A stretch of DNA of 64,000 nucleotides from Phytomonospora endophytica (GCF_014202425.1 NZ_JACHGT010000008.1:136646-200645); one strand, 5' to 3'. Shown: positions 8,588 to 17,144, numbered from the stretch's first letter. The notes: a model not told the origin generated them from the sequence alone. Numbers and translations are program-made.

Positions 8588-10063
8588 CTACCGCAGGTAG
8601 GAGAACGTCGCCATCATCCCCGCCTCGCCGTGGTACAGGTTGTGGCAGTGGATCATCCACTGCCCGGGATTGACCGCGTCGACGTCGAGCGCGAATTCCT
8701 GTCCCGGCAGCACCAGCAGCGTGTCCTTGCGCAGCGGCCCGGCCTTCCCCGCGATCTGGAAGGTGTGCCCGTGCAGGTGCATCGGGTGGAACATGGTGGT
8801 GGCGTTCTTGACGACGAGCCGCGCCCGCTGTCCTTCGTGGACGGTCAGCGGGGGGACGTCGGGATGCTGTGCGCCGTTGATGGTCCAGCGGTAGGACGCC
8901 ATGTCCCCGCCGAGCAGCACCTCGTGGGTCACGTCGGGCTCGCGTTCGGCGAGCCGATGCGAAGCCGGGGTCGTCAACTCGTCCACTGTGGTCGGACGGC
9001 CGATCAGCTCGGGCAGCCCCGCGGTCACGTCGGCCCTGCCCGGTGCCGTGCGCAGGATCGCCGCCGCGCGCTTCTCCTTGCCCTCGGCGACCGCGACGAT
9101 CGGGAAGGCACCCTTCCCGGCCGTCAGTACGACGTCGTAGCGCTCGCCCATGCCGATGAGCAGCGCGTCGGTCGTGACGGGCTCGACGGGGTAGCCGTCG
9201 GTGGCCACGACGGTGAACTCGTGCCCGGCGACGGCGAAGCGGAAGGCGGTGTCGGCACCGGCGTTGATCAGGCGGAGCAGCACCTGCTGGCCGGGTTTCG
9301 CGTTGACGGTGAAGGGATCGGCGGTCGTGCGGCCGTTGATGACGAAGAGCGGGTGGTCGACGTCGCCGGCGTCGCCGCCGAGCAGGTCGCTTCCGAACAT
9401 CGTCATGCCCTCGTGGCCGGCCATGTCCATGCCCTCTTTGAGGGTGGCCAGCTGGGTGTCGGGGTCGCGGCCGTCGATGTCGTCAAGCCAGTCGTCGAGG
9501 ACCAGGACCGCCTCGACGTCGTGGTCGCCGGGATTCGCCGGATCCTCGACGATCAGCGGCGCGTACAGGCCGCGGTCGAGCTGCGCGCCGACGTGCGGGT
9601 GGAACCAGTGTGTTCCGGCGTCGGGAACGGTGAACTCGTAGTGGAACTCGCCGCCTGGCGGGACGGCGTCCTGGTTGAGGTGCGGCACCCCGTCCATGTC
9701 GTTGCGCAGGGCGAGGCCGTGCCAGTGGACGGTCGTCTCGGCGGGCAACTCGTTGACCAGCCGGACCTTCAGCACGTCCCCGGCCTTGACCCGGATCTCC
9801 GCGCCCGGCACGGTTCCGCCGTAGGACCAGGTGCGCACCTTCGTACCGCCGAGATCCACCGTGGACTCCCGCGCGACGAGTTCGACCTCGACGACCCGCG
9901 CCGACGGCGCCCGCCGCGCGGTCTCGGCGGCGGCGACGGCCGGGTCGGCCGGACCGACCGCCTCGCCTGCCGGGTCGGCCGGATCGGTTCCGCAGCCGGT
10001 GATCGCGGCTCCGGTGACGGTCAGGCCCGCTGCCAGGACTCCGCGCCGCTTCCAGCCGTTCAT
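8588..10063 (-). CDS. Multicopper oxidase, lipoprotein-like
   Basis: 491-aa exported three-domain copper oxidase. The N-terminus has twin arginines (KRRGVLAAGL) and a lipobox-like ITGC, so it is probably exported folded through Tat and lipid-anchored. All four copper motifs are visible: HWHG, HWFHPH, HPMHLHGHTFQ and HCHNLYHGEAGMM; the last supplies the type 1 copper Cys, His and a Met axial ligand. Such enzymes oxidise Cu(I) or phenolics with reduction of oxygen to water, and often serve copper tolerance. A CsoR-like operator lies 44-62 bases upstream of the start, which supports copper induction. A Met/His patch (KEGMDMAGHEGMTMFG) is also seen, as in copper-handling oxidases. Confidence 0.93.
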   Translation of the reverse strand: MNGWKRRGVLAAGLTVTGAAITGCGTDPADPAGEAVGPADPAVAAAETARRAPSARVVEVELVARESTVDLGGTKVRTWSYGGTVPGAEIRVKAGDVLKVRLVNELPAETTVHWHGLALRNDMDGVPHLNQDAVPPGGEFHYEFTVPDAGTHWFHPHVGAQLDRGLYAPLIVEDPANPGDHDVEAVLVLDDWLDDIDGRDPDTQLATLKEGMDMAGHEGMTMFGSDLLGGDAGDVDHPLFVINGRTTADPFTVNAKPGQQVLLRLINAGADTAFRFAVAGHEFTVVATDGYPVEPVTTDALLIGMGERYDVVLTAGKGAFPIVAVAEGKEKRAAAILRTAPGRADVTAGLPELIGRPTTVDELTTPASHRLAEREPDVTHEVLLGGDMASYRWTINGAQHPDVPPLTVHEGQRARLVVKNATTMFHPMHLHGHTFQIAGKAGPLRKDTLLVLPGQEFALDVDAVNPGQWMIHCHNLYHGEAGMMATFSYLR

Positions 10064-10106
10064 GGTCGCTCCTCGGTCGCTCGGTGACGTTCCGGCGACC
10101 GTAACA

Positions 10107-10125
10107 GATACCCCCTAAGGGTATC
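10107..10125. promoter_or_regulatory. CsoR-like operator upstream of multicopper oxidase
   Basis: The 19-base inverted repeat has 7-base arms GATACCC and GGGTATC separated by CCTAA. This matches the TACCC/GGGTA pattern of actinobacterial CsoR copper sensors. It lies upstream of the oxidase start at 10063, so copper should relieve repression. No csoR gene is present in the window. Confidence 0.7.
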
Positions 10126-10142
10126 CAGGAAGTGTGACCTGA

Positions 10143-10155
10143 ACCCCTAGGGGGT
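10143..10155. promoter_or_regulatory. Second CsoR-like half operator
   Basis: ACCCC and GGGGT arms around TAG form a second palindrome 18 bases beyond the first. It may be a second CsoR site or part of a transcription terminator for the NlpC/P60 gene, whose stop is just downstream at 10166; it lacks a T-tract, which favours an operator. Confidence 0.45.
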
Positions 10156-10165
10156 ACCTGAACGG

Positions 10166-11146
10166 CTAGAAGCCGGGGATGCGTGCGGCGCCGTAGTAGT
10201 CGCTGGCCGCGCCGTCGAGGGTCTCGATGGCGACGTTGTTGTAGTTGATCGCGGCCTGCACGACGTAGCCGTCGCCGATGTACATCGCGACGTGGCTCAA
10301 GTCGTTGTAGAACACCAGGTCCCCGGGCTGAAGCTGGTCGCGCGGGATGTGCGGGAGCATGTTCCACTGCGCCTCGGCGTTGTGCGGCAGGTCGAGGCCG
10401 ACCTGGCTCCACGCCCGTAGGGTCAGGCCGGAGCAGTCGAAGCCGTCGGGGCCCGAGGAGGCCCAGATGTAGGGCAGTCCGACCTGCTTGAGGGCGAAGT
10501 TGACAACCTTGCCCCGGTCGCCGGGGATGTAGGGCGGGACGAAGTCGTCGGGGTCGATGCCCCGGGAGTCGCGGTAGGCCTTCTCGCGCTGTTCCTGGAG
10601 GCGTTCGAGGTCGGTCTCGATCGTCTCCTTCTTCTCCCGCAGCTCCTCCTCGCGGCCCGACTGGTCGGCGTAGAGCGAGTCGAGGACCGACTTGCGCTCG
10701 TCCAGTTCGGCCTTGGCGGCGTTGAGCTCGTCGATGGCCGTGCTGTCGTCGACGGTCACCTGATCCAGCAGGGTGATCCGCTCGGCGAGATTGTCGGGTG
10801 TGCCGGTCGTCAAGACGGCCGTCATGCCCGACAGCGAGCCGCCCATGTACACATTGGACGCGATCTCGGCGACCCGCTCGTAGAGGACGGAGAGCTTCTC
10901 CTCGAAGGGCTTGAGCTCCTTCTCCAGCTTCGCGACCTGCTTCTTGGTGTCCTTGAACTCCTTGCTGATCTTGTTGTAGTCCTCGATCACCGCTTCGAGA
11001 TCGTGGTACTCCCGCTCGATCTGCTCCTCGGCGTCCTCGACCGGGTCGGCCCGCACGGCCGTGGCCGGCAGCAGGACCGCGAGGACGGCGAGAACCGCGA
11101 TACCCGCCCGCAGGAGCCGTCCGTGCCCAACGCTCGTCATCCGCAT
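10166..11146 (-). CDS. Secreted NlpC/P60 peptidoglycan endopeptidase
   Basis: 326-aa exported cell-wall hydrolase of the RipA/Rpf-interacting type. A signal peptide covers about residues 1-33 (ending TAVRA-DP). Residues 35-200 are a long coiled coil rich in Glu and Lys, typical of the autoinhibitory segment. The C-terminal NlpC/P60 domain (about 210-326) has the catalytic Cys in DGFDCSGLT and His in LSHVAMYIG, with a third polar residue expected near YVVQAAINYNN. It should cleave D-Glu-mDAP bonds in stem peptides during division or growth. No partner gene is adjacent. Confidence 0.92.
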   Translation of the reverse strand: MRMTSVGHGRLLRAGIAVLAVLAVLLPATAVRADPVEDAEEQIEREYHDLEAVIEDYNKISKEFKDTKKQVAKLEKELKPFEEKLSVLYERVAEIASNVYMGGSLSGMTAVLTTGTPDNLAERITLLDQVTVDDSTAIDELNAAKAELDERKSVLDSLYADQSGREEELREKKETIETDLERLQEQREKAYRDSRGIDPDDFVPPYIPGDRGKVVNFALKQVGLPYIWASSGPDGFDCSGLTLRAWSQVGLDLPHNAEAQWNMLPHIPRDQLQPGDLVFYNDLSHVAMYIGDGYVVQAAINYNNVAIETLDGAASDYYGAARIPGF

Positions 11147-11221
11147 CGCCTTCGTGTCAGGGGAACCGTGCGCGCTCGACGGTACTACTAAGCTACGAAG
11201 GAGGATAGTAGATGGGTCGGA

Positions 11222-11740
11222 TCACTCCCCGGTGACGCCGTCGATCAGCTCGCGGGCGACGTCGAGCTGGCCGACGTGACGGGCGTACTCCTGAAGCAGG
11301 TGGAACAGGATCCGGCCGAGCGTGGGGGCCTGCGCCTCGGTGGCGAAACGCCCGCCGACGCGGGCCCGCTCGCCGACCGGTGAACCGGCCGCGAGCGCCC
11401 GGGAGGCGGCGACCTCCACGCGGTACGCGGCGAGGATCTCGGCCGTCGGCCGGTCGGCGGGGATTCCCCACTCCCCATCGTCGCCGTCCGGCGGGTAGGC
11501 GAGCACGTCTTCGGCGGCGAAACCCCAGCGCATCCACCGGCGCTCGACCCAGCCGAGGTGCTGGACCAGCCCGAGCGGGGACCAGCCCAGGGGTGCGACG
11601 GGCGTGCGCAGACCCTCGTCGGACAGGCCGGAAAGCTTGCGGGACAGCGCTTCTCGGTACCAGTCGAGGTAGCCGAGAAGAAGCTCACCCGGATCGGCGA
11701 CCTCGACGCCGGGCCCGTCGAGCGGTGCCGGCGACGTCAT
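11222..11740 (-). CDS. DinB/DUF664 family protein
   Basis: 172-aa four-helix protein of the DinB/DUF664 (mycothiol-dependent or metal-binding) superfamily. Candidate metal ligands are His in LVQHLGWVERRW and the His residues in FHLLQEYARHVGQLD. The ATG at 11740 is fixed by a 4-base overlap with the TetR stop. Members are often thiol transferases that use mycothiol or bacillithiol; the exact substrate cannot be told. Co-transcription with the TetR gene suggests a role in handling the same inducing compound. Confidence 0.85.
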   Translation of the reverse strand: MTSPAPLDGPGVEVADPGELLLGYLDWYREALSRKLSGLSDEGLRTPVAPLGWSPLGLVQHLGWVERRWMRWGFAAEDVLAYPPDGDDGEWGIPADRPTAEILAAYRVEVAASRALAAGSPVGERARVGGRFATEAQAPTLGRILFHLLQEYARHVGQLDVARELIDGVTGE

Positions 11741-12369
11741 GCCACCACCAGCTCGGCCAGCAGGACCCGTGTCGTCCAGGCCGCCCACCTCTCGCCCGGC
11801 CAGCCGCGTTCGCCGGTGAAGACCAGGTACAGCTCCGGTCCGAGCACCCCGTACAGCACGTCGGCGGCCTCTTCGGCCGTCAGTCCCGGCCGTGCGCCGG
11901 GCTTGGCGACCAGCGCCTCGGCGGCCGCGAGCTGGACCGTGTAGCGCGGATCGACGCCCTGCGGCCAGGCCGCCGAGATCTCCGGATCGGTCGCGGCGGC
12001 GGCGTTGAGCACCTTCGTGATCGCCGCGACCCGCGCCAGGATCGTGGCCGTCGCCGCGACGTGCAGGCCGATCTGTTCGGCGGCGCTCGGCGCGGCCAGG
12101 GCCTCGCGGAACCAGGCCCGGTCCATCGTCGCGACGGGCTCGTCGTCGCCGGCGATCGCGACGTCGACGACCTCCTTCAGCAGCGCGCGCTTCGTCCCGA
12201 AGGTGAAGTAGATCGTCTGCACGGCGACGCCTGCCCGGTCGGCCACGTCCTGCAGGGCCGTGGCGCCGTATCCGTGCTCCACGAACAGGTCCCGCGCCGC
12301 CGCGAGCATCCTCCGCCGCGTCTCGCGGGCCTTGACCGCGCGTTTTCCCTCGCCCTTGCCGATCGTCAT
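11737..12369 (-). CDS. TetR/AcrR family repressor of the exporter cluster
   Basis: 210-aa repressor. The HTH is complete near the N-terminus (RETRRRMLAAARDLFVEHGY, then LQDVADRAGVAVQTIYFTFG and KRALLKEVV). The ligand-binding part ends in the DinB overlap. The divergent region at 12384-12415 contains a nested palindrome that is its probable operator, so it likely controls both its own operon and the rightward monooxygenase-exporter genes at 12430-15776. Confidence 0.92.
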   Translation of the reverse strand: MTIGKGEGKRAVKARETRRRMLAAARDLFVEHGYGATALQDVADRAGVAVQTIYFTFGTKRALLKEVVDVAIAGDDEPVATMDRAWFREALAAPSAAEQIGLHVAATATILARVAAITKVLNAAAATDPEISAAWPQGVDPRYTVQLAAAEALVAKPGARPGLTAEEAADVLYGVLGPELYLVFTGERGWPGERWAAWTTRVLLAELVVA

Positions 12370-12383
12370 GGTCGTAGTCTATA

Positions 12384-12415
12384 ACTAGAGTCCATCACTA
12401 GTGACTAACTCTAGT
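12384..12415. promoter_or_regulatory. Nested 32-bp TetR operator
   Basis: Outer arms ACTAGAGT (12384-12391) and ACTCTAGT (12408-12415) enclose the perfect inner palindrome TCACTAGTGA (12395-12404). Both share exactly the same centre, at 12399.5. The site sits between the divergent TetR gene and the exporter cluster, 15 bases before the first rightward gene, overlapping the likely promoters. Confidence 0.85.
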
Positions 12416-12429
12416 AAAGGAGATTCGGG

Positions 12430-12705
12430 ATGCCGATCCTGACCATCACCCGCGTGACCGCCCGCCCCGGCGACGCCGACGAGCTCGTCACCCGCCACGA
12501 CGCCCTCGTCCGAGCCACCGGGCCCGGACTCGCCGACGCGCGCATCGGCCGCCTCGACGAGACGACCTGGATCGCCGTCTGGCGCTGGGACTCGGCGGCC
12601 GACCTGGCCGCCGCGCGGCAGAACGCCGGACCCGAGGCCGCCGCGGCCTTCGCGCTGACGACCGTGCGGTCGGCCGAGGAGATCGAGCTGCACGAGGCGA
12701 AGTGA
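12430..12705 (+). CDS. Small ABM-type (antibiotic biosynthesis monooxygenase-like) protein
   Basis: 91-aa single-domain protein with the dimeric alpha/beta-barrel pattern: strand PILTITRVTARPG, helix DADELVTRHDALVRA, then WIAVWRWDSAADLAAARQNA. The length and order fit the ABM/Dabb superfamily of small cofactor-free monooxygenases, haem-degrading enzymes and stress proteins. No residue set proves catalysis. A strong ribosome binding site (AAAGGAGA) precedes the ATG. As first gene after the TetR operator it may modify or sense the compound that the following exporter removes. Confidence 0.8.
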   Translation: MPILTITRVTARPGDADELVTRHDALVRATGPGLADARIGRLDETTWIAVWRWDSAADLAAARQNAGPEAAAAFALTTVRSAEEIELHEAK

Positions 12706-12759
12706 CCCCGACGCCCCGGGCCGCACGGCCCGGGGCTCCATCCACAAAGGACGTGCACC

Positions 12760-13701
12760 GTGAACACCCCCGCCATCGAGATCACCGGACTCACCAAGAC
12801 CTACCGCCCGGGCGGCGAGCCCGCCGTCGACGACCTGTCCCTCACCGTCGAACCCGGCACGGTCATCGGCTTCCTGGGACCCAATGGGGCCGGGAAGACC
12901 ACCACCATCAAGATCGCCGCCGGACTGCTCAGCGCCACCGCAGGCACCGTCCGCCTCAACGGGCACGACGTCGCCGCCCGCAGATCGGCCGCGATGGCCC
13001 AGTTCGGGGCCGTCCTGGAAGGCTCCCGCAACGTCTACTGGACCCTCACCGCCTGGCAGAACCTCATCTACTTCGGGCGCCTCAAAGGGATGACCCGCGC
13101 GGCGGCCCGCTCCCGCGCCACCGCCCTGCTCACCGAGCTCGACCTGTGGGAACGCCGCGACGACACCGTCGGCGGCTTCTCACGAGGCATGCAGCAGAAG
13201 GTCGCCATCGCCGCCGCCCTCATCGCCGACCCCGCGATCGTCCTGCTCGACGAACCGACCCTCGGGCTCGACGTGGCCGCGACCAGGACCGTGAAGAACT
13301 GGATCGCCGAACTGTCAAACGATCGCGGCAAGACCGTCCTGCTCACCACGCACCAGCTCGACGTCGTCGAGGAGCTGTGCGACCGCGTCGCCGTCATCCG
13401 CGCCGGCCGGATCGCCACCGACCTGCCGACCGGGGAACTGCTGGCCGGGTTCCGCCTGCGCGACACCTACGAGGTCCACGTCGAAGGCCACCCCGACCTG
13501 CCCGTGCTCCCCGCCGGATTCACCGCCACCGCCGAGGCCGACACCACCGCGATCACCGGCCGCGTCGCCGATCCGCGCGAGGTCTACGACCTCATCGACC
13601 TGCTGCGGGCCAGGGGGCTCGTGCTCCGCTCGCTGACCCAGTCGCAGCCCGGCATCGAGGACGTGTTCCTCACGCTCGTGGGAGACGCCCGCCATGGCTG
13701 A
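12760..13701 (+). CDS. ABC transporter ATP-binding protein
   Basis: 313-aa ATPase of a drug-type ABC-2 exporter. Walker A is GPNGAGKTT (near residue 47), signature FSRGMQQKVAIAAALI, Walker B IVLLDEPTLGLD, and switch His in LTTHQLDVVEE. The C-terminal 90 residues (YEVHVEGHPDLPVL onward) form the regulatory tail seen in DrrA-like subunits. The GTG start at 12760 follows AAAGGACGTGCACC. The gene overlaps the first permease by 8 bases. Confidence 0.93.
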   Translation: MNTPAIEITGLTKTYRPGGEPAVDDLSLTVEPGTVIGFLGPNGAGKTTTIKIAAGLLSATAGTVRLNGHDVAARRSAAMAQFGAVLEGSRNVYWTLTAWQNLIYFGRLKGMTRAAARSRATALLTELDLWERRDDTVGGFSRGMQQKVAIAAALIADPAIVLLDEPTLGLDVAATRTVKNWIAELSNDRGKTVLLTTHQLDVVEELCDRVAVIRAGRIATDLPTGELLAGFRLRDTYEVHVEGHPDLPVLPAGFTATAEADTTAITGRVADPREVYDLIDLLRARGLVLRSLTQSQPGIEDVFLTLVGDARHG

Positions 13702-14488
13702 CACCCGCACGCTCGCCGTCATGGGCGCCGAAGTCCACAAAGGACTCCGGAGCCAGCTCGCGCATCCCCTCGGCCACGTCATCAGCCTCGCCGTCGGCAT
13801 GTCGATGTACCTCGGGCTGCAATTCGTGATGGGCCAGGGAAGACTGCGCGAAGACCTCCTGCCGCCCACCCTCATCGCCATCGGCGCCTACTGGTTCCTC
13901 CAGTACTCCGCCATGGTCATGGTCGCCGACCTCGTCGAGGAGAAACGCGGCGGAACCTTCGCCCAGTCGCAGATGTCCGTCGCGCCCCCGTGGGCGCTCA
14001 TGCTCGCGCGACTGGCGACCGCGTCCCTGTTCGGTCTCGTCGTGGCCGTCGCCGCCTCCGCCGTCCCCGCCGCCGTCGCGGGAATTCGCATCCCCTGGAA
14101 CGCCGGCGCGGTCATCCCCCTGGCACTGCTGCTCCTCGACATCCTCGCCTTCATCTACCTACTGGCCGCGATCGCGGTGCGCTCGCCGATGGTCGGCGCG
14201 CTCCAGTCCCTCTTCACCGCACTGATCCTGCTGCTCAACGGCGCCTTCCTCCCGCTGTCCCTCTACCCCGGCTGGCTCGCCGGGATCGCCCGGCTGCTGC
14301 CGACGACGCTGGGGATCGAGGCCGTCGGCAAGGCCCTCTTCGACGGACTCACCCTCGCCGAACTGTGGACCTCGGGCGCCCTCCCGTGGCTCACCGCGCA
14401 CACCGCCGTCCTCGCCGTCGGGGCCGCGCTCCTGTTCCGCCGCAACCACCGCGTGGCCGTCCGCGACGGCCACCTCGGCCAGTACTAG
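13694..14488 (+). CDS. ABC-2 permease, first of two
   Basis: 264-aa membrane protein with about six spans, for example VISLAVGMSMYLGLQFVM, SLFGLVVAVAASAVPAAVAG, and ALLLLDILAFIYLLAAIAV. It carries the ABC-2 pattern of a charged cytoplasmic loop (LVEEKRGGTFAQSQMSV) between early spans and a periplasmic PLSLYPGW stretch before the last spans. It is the first of two permeases that presumably form a heterodimer with the ATPase at 12760. A gap of eight bases separates it from the second permease. Confidence 0.9.
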   Translation: MADTRTLAVMGAEVHKGLRSQLAHPLGHVISLAVGMSMYLGLQFVMGQGRLREDLLPPTLIAIGAYWFLQYSAMVMVADLVEEKRGGTFAQSQMSVAPPWALMLARLATASLFGLVVAVAASAVPAAVAGIRIPWNAGAVIPLALLLLDILAFIYLLAAIAVRSPMVGALQSLFTALILLLNGAFLPLSLYPGWLAGIARLLPTTLGIEAVGKALFDGLTLAELWTSGALPWLTAHTAVLAVGAALLFRRNHRVAVRDGHLGQY

Positions 14489-14496
14489 GAGGCGTG

Positions 14497-15303
14497 ATGA
14501 CGACGACGCACTACGCCGGTGCCTTCGGCAACGAGATCGGCAAAGGACTCCGGCAGCTGCTGTCCGGAGGTCGCGAGCTCGCGATCCAGATGCTCACCTT
14601 CCCGGTCTTCTACCTGCTGGTGGTCCTGTTCATGGGCCGCGGCAGGCTCCTGCCGGAACTGCTGCTGCCGACCCTGCTCGGCATGGTGGCCCTGACCTTC
14701 ATCCACGAGCAGGTCAACCGCGTGTTCTGGAGCTACCAGGGCGACATCCAGTCCGGCGTGCTCGAACAGACCTACCTGACCCCGCTGCCCTCCGTCGTGG
14801 TCGTGCTCGGACGGCAGGTCGCGGCGGCCGTCTCGGCCCTCCCGACCGCCGCGGCCGTGCTGGCCGCCGGCTACCTCGCCGTCACCGTGAACGACGGCGG
14901 ATTCCCCGTCACCGCGGGCGTTCTCGTGCCGCTCGCGGCGATCGCCGTCGGCACCGCCGGGCTGTCGCTGGTCATCTGCGGACTGACGCTCGTCTACCAG
15001 CGGATCGAGATCATCCCGCAGGTCTCGGTCGCCGTCTACGCCGTCGCGGGAGGCACCCTCGTGCCTCTGACGGCGATGCCGGACTGGACCGCGACCGCCG
15101 CCAGGCTCCTCGTCCCCATCGCGCCCGGCGTCGAGGCCATGCGCGACATGGTCATCGGGGGCGACCCGCTGACGGCGCTCGGTTCGGGCTGGGGCCTCGG
15201 ATGGCTGCTGCTGCAACCGATCTTGATACTGGTCATCGGCGTCGTGCTCTTCGCGAGGCTCGAACGCGTCGCCAAGAAGCGCGGAACCCTGGGAAGGTAC
15301 TGA
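14497..15303 (+). CDS. ABC-2 permease, second of two
   Basis: 268-aa membrane protein with about six spans and the same order of landmarks as the gene before it: a charged loop (QGDIQSGVLEQTYLTPLPS) and a late PLTAMPDWTATA stretch. It starts at ATG 14497 after AGGAGGCG. The two permeases are clearly related but diverged, consistent with an ancient duplication giving a heterodimeric channel. The last base of its stop codon is the first base of the next start (TGATG). Confidence 0.9.
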   Translation: MTTTHYAGAFGNEIGKGLRQLLSGGRELAIQMLTFPVFYLLVVLFMGRGRLLPELLLPTLLGMVALTFIHEQVNRVFWSYQGDIQSGVLEQTYLTPLPSVVVVLGRQVAAAVSALPTAAAVLAAGYLAVTVNDGGFPVTAGVLVPLAAIAVGTAGLSLVICGLTLVYQRIEIIPQVSVAVYAVAGGTLVPLTAMPDWTATAARLLVPIAPGVEAMRDMVIGGDPLTALGSGWGLGWLLLQPILILVIGVVLFARLERVAKKRGTLGRY

Positions 15304-15776
15304 TGACGACCAACGACTCCTACCCCCTGCGAGCCCTCGGCCGCGTCGACGGCGGCCGGACCGAGTGGGTCGAGGACGACTGGGCCGACGTGGAAGCCGC
15401 CATCCGGCTCGACGCGACCATGTTCGAACCCGACACCACCACCGGCCTGGAACACTTCTCCCACCTGGAGGTCGTGTTCCTCTTCGACCGCGTCGACCCC
15501 GACAAGATCAACCTCAGGCCCCGCCCGGCCCGGGGGAACCCGGAATGGCCCCCGGTGGGGGTCTTCGCCCACCGGGAACCCTTCCGCCCCAACAGACTCG
15601 GCGTCTCACGCTGCCGTCTGCTCGCCGTCGACGGCCTCACCCTGCGGGTCGCCGGGCTCGACGCCCTCGACGGCACTCCCGTGCTGGACGTGAAGCCCTA
15701 CCTCGCCGAGTTCGGCGCGCGCGGAACGGTGACGCAGCCCGGATGGGTCGACGACCTCATGGCCGAGTACTACTGA
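15303..15776 (+). CDS. TsaA-like/TrmO-domain protein
   Basis: 157-aa protein of the TsaA-like beta-barrel family. Hallmarks are FSHLEVVFLFDRV, the REPFRPNRLGVSRCRLLAVDG run, and LDGTPVLDVKPYLAEF. E. coli TrmO, in this family, N6-methylates t6A in tRNA with S-adenosylmethionine; small stand-alone members like this one may instead modify small molecules. The RPNRLG and DxKPY motifs that line the SAM/substrate site are present. Coupling by one-base overlap to the exporter operon suggests a role linked to the exported compound. It ends in a 7-base convergent overlap with the glycosyltransferase gene. Confidence 0.85.
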   Translation: MTTNDSYPLRALGRVDGGRTEWVEDDWADVEAAIRLDATMFEPDTTTGLEHFSHLEVVFLFDRVDPDKINLRPRPARGNPEWPPVGVFAHREPFRPNRLGVSRCRLLAVDGLTLRVAGLDALDGTPVLDVKPYLAEFGARGTVTQPGWVDDLMAEYY

Positions 15777-16975
15777 CCTTCCAGCAGCAGCCGGGCGGCG
15801 AGTTCGGCTCCGTCCCCGCGGACCTCACGAGCGACCTCACCCGCCCGCGCCCCGACTCCCGGTTCGAGGACCGTGTGAAGCGCGGCGGTGAGGGACTCGG
15901 CGGTCGGGGCCGGTCCGTCATGCAGCACACCGGTCCCCAACGCGGTGACGCGCGCGCCCCAGTAGGGCTGGTCGGCCACCTGCGGGACGATTACCTGCGG
16001 GGTTCCCGCACGTGCCACCGTCGTCGTGGTCCCCGCACCGCCGTGGTGGACGACGGCGGCCACGCGCGGGAACAGGGCCTGCTGGTTCACCTCGCCGACG
16101 GCGAAGCTGTCGCCGCCGTCGTCGACCGGCACCAGTTCCGCCCAACCGCCCGACAGCACGACACGGCGTCCCACGGCCCGCGCCGACTCGACCGCGACGC
16201 GGGCGGGCTCGGTCGCCGCCCGCATCGGCATGCTGCCGAACCCGACGTAGACCGGCGGCTCGCCGGAATCCAGGAACGCCAGGAGATCGGCGGGCAGCGC
16301 CCGCTCGTCCGGCCGGATCCAGGCGCCGGTCTGCACCACCGCGAGCTCCGAGGGCAGCGGCCAGGGGCCGAGCACGGGATCCGCCGCCAGCCAGGGACTC
16401 GGACCGAAGACGTGGTCGCGGACGTTGTCGACGGCGGGCAGCCCCACCGACTCCCGGTGCGCGTTGATCGGGGCGCCGAGCATGCCGTGCAGGTACTCCG
16501 CGAGAAGCCGCCACAGGACGCGATTGTCGCGCTCGCCCTCGGGGAAGACGAGCCCCGGCCACCCGATCGGCGGGTTGTGCGGGGTCGGGAGGTAGCAGGG
16601 GGAGAACGTCGTCGACACGAACGGGACGCCGAGCTTCTCGGCCCCGGCCTGCGCCCCCGCCGCCGCGGGCAGGGAACCGGTGCCGAGCACCAGGTCGAGG
16701 TCTCCGGCCGAGACGACGGCCTCGTAGGCCATGGCCACCAGCCGGGGCGCCAGTTCGGGCAGACCCTTCGGTGCGTCGGGCAGTGACCCGGTCGCCAGCG
16801 CCTGGATCGGCCATCCGACGGGCACGTGCGGGACGGAGGCTTCGCCGAGGAGCCCGGCGAAGTCGGGTGGTGCGGCGAGAGATACCGACGCGCCATGAGC
16901 CTGAAGGCGAAGGGCGAGCGCGACGAGCGGCTCGACGTCGCCGCGAGATCCGTATGTGGAGAGCAGGATGCGCAT
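15770..16975 (-). CDS. Glycosyltransferase, GT1/MGT family
   Basis: 401-aa GT-B fold glycosyltransferase resembling macrolide, sterol or vancomycin-type glycosyltransferases. The N-terminal acceptor domain begins RILLSTYGSRGDVEPLVALA, a hallmark of the family. The C-terminal donor domain has VYVGFGSMPMRA, then VNQQALFPRVAAVVHHGGAGTT and VIVPQVADQPYWGARVTALG, including the HHGGAGTT nucleotide-sugar motif. The start at 16975 is chosen at this family hallmark; an upstream ATG would add 29 low-quality residues. It is a single gene, so the acceptor (own metabolite or a foreign antibiotic to inactivate) cannot be told. Confidence 0.92.
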   Translation of the reverse strand: MRILLSTYGSRGDVEPLVALALRLQAHGASVSLAAPPDFAGLLGEASVPHVPVGWPIQALATGSLPDAPKGLPELAPRLVAMAYEAVVSAGDLDLVLGTGSLPAAAGAQAGAEKLGVPFVSTTFSPCYLPTPHNPPIGWPGLVFPEGERDNRVLWRLLAEYLHGMLGAPINAHRESVGLPAVDNVRDHVFGPSPWLAADPVLGPWPLPSELAVVQTGAWIRPDERALPADLLAFLDSGEPPVYVGFGSMPMRAATEPARVAVESARAVGRRVVLSGGWAELVPVDDGGDSFAVGEVNQQALFPRVAAVVHHGGAGTTTTVARAGTPQVIVPQVADQPYWGARVTALGTGVLHDGPAPTAESLTAALHTVLEPGVGARAGEVAREVRGDGAELAARLLLEGQ

Positions 16976-17144
16976 GCGTGGTCCCCCTAGGCGCGAGTGC
17001 GAAAGTGCCCGACCGGCGATTTTGCCGTACCGCGAAGGCCGGGGCAGGGGGGCGGTGTGCATGTCGCGAGAGGGCGTGGTAGATAGATTAGGAGGGGAGG
17101 GGCGCGGTTTCGGCGCCCGTTTCTCCCCCTCCCACGACGATTCC

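Noticed and set aside
10143-10155. Terminator for the NlpC/P60 gene
   Set aside because: The short palindrome lacks a T-run and matches the copper operator pattern, so I list it as an operator instead.
11212-11235. Seven-codon open frame after GGAGG upstream of the NlpC/P60 gene
   Set aside because: Points away from the gene and is too short to support; the ribosome-site-like word may be chance.
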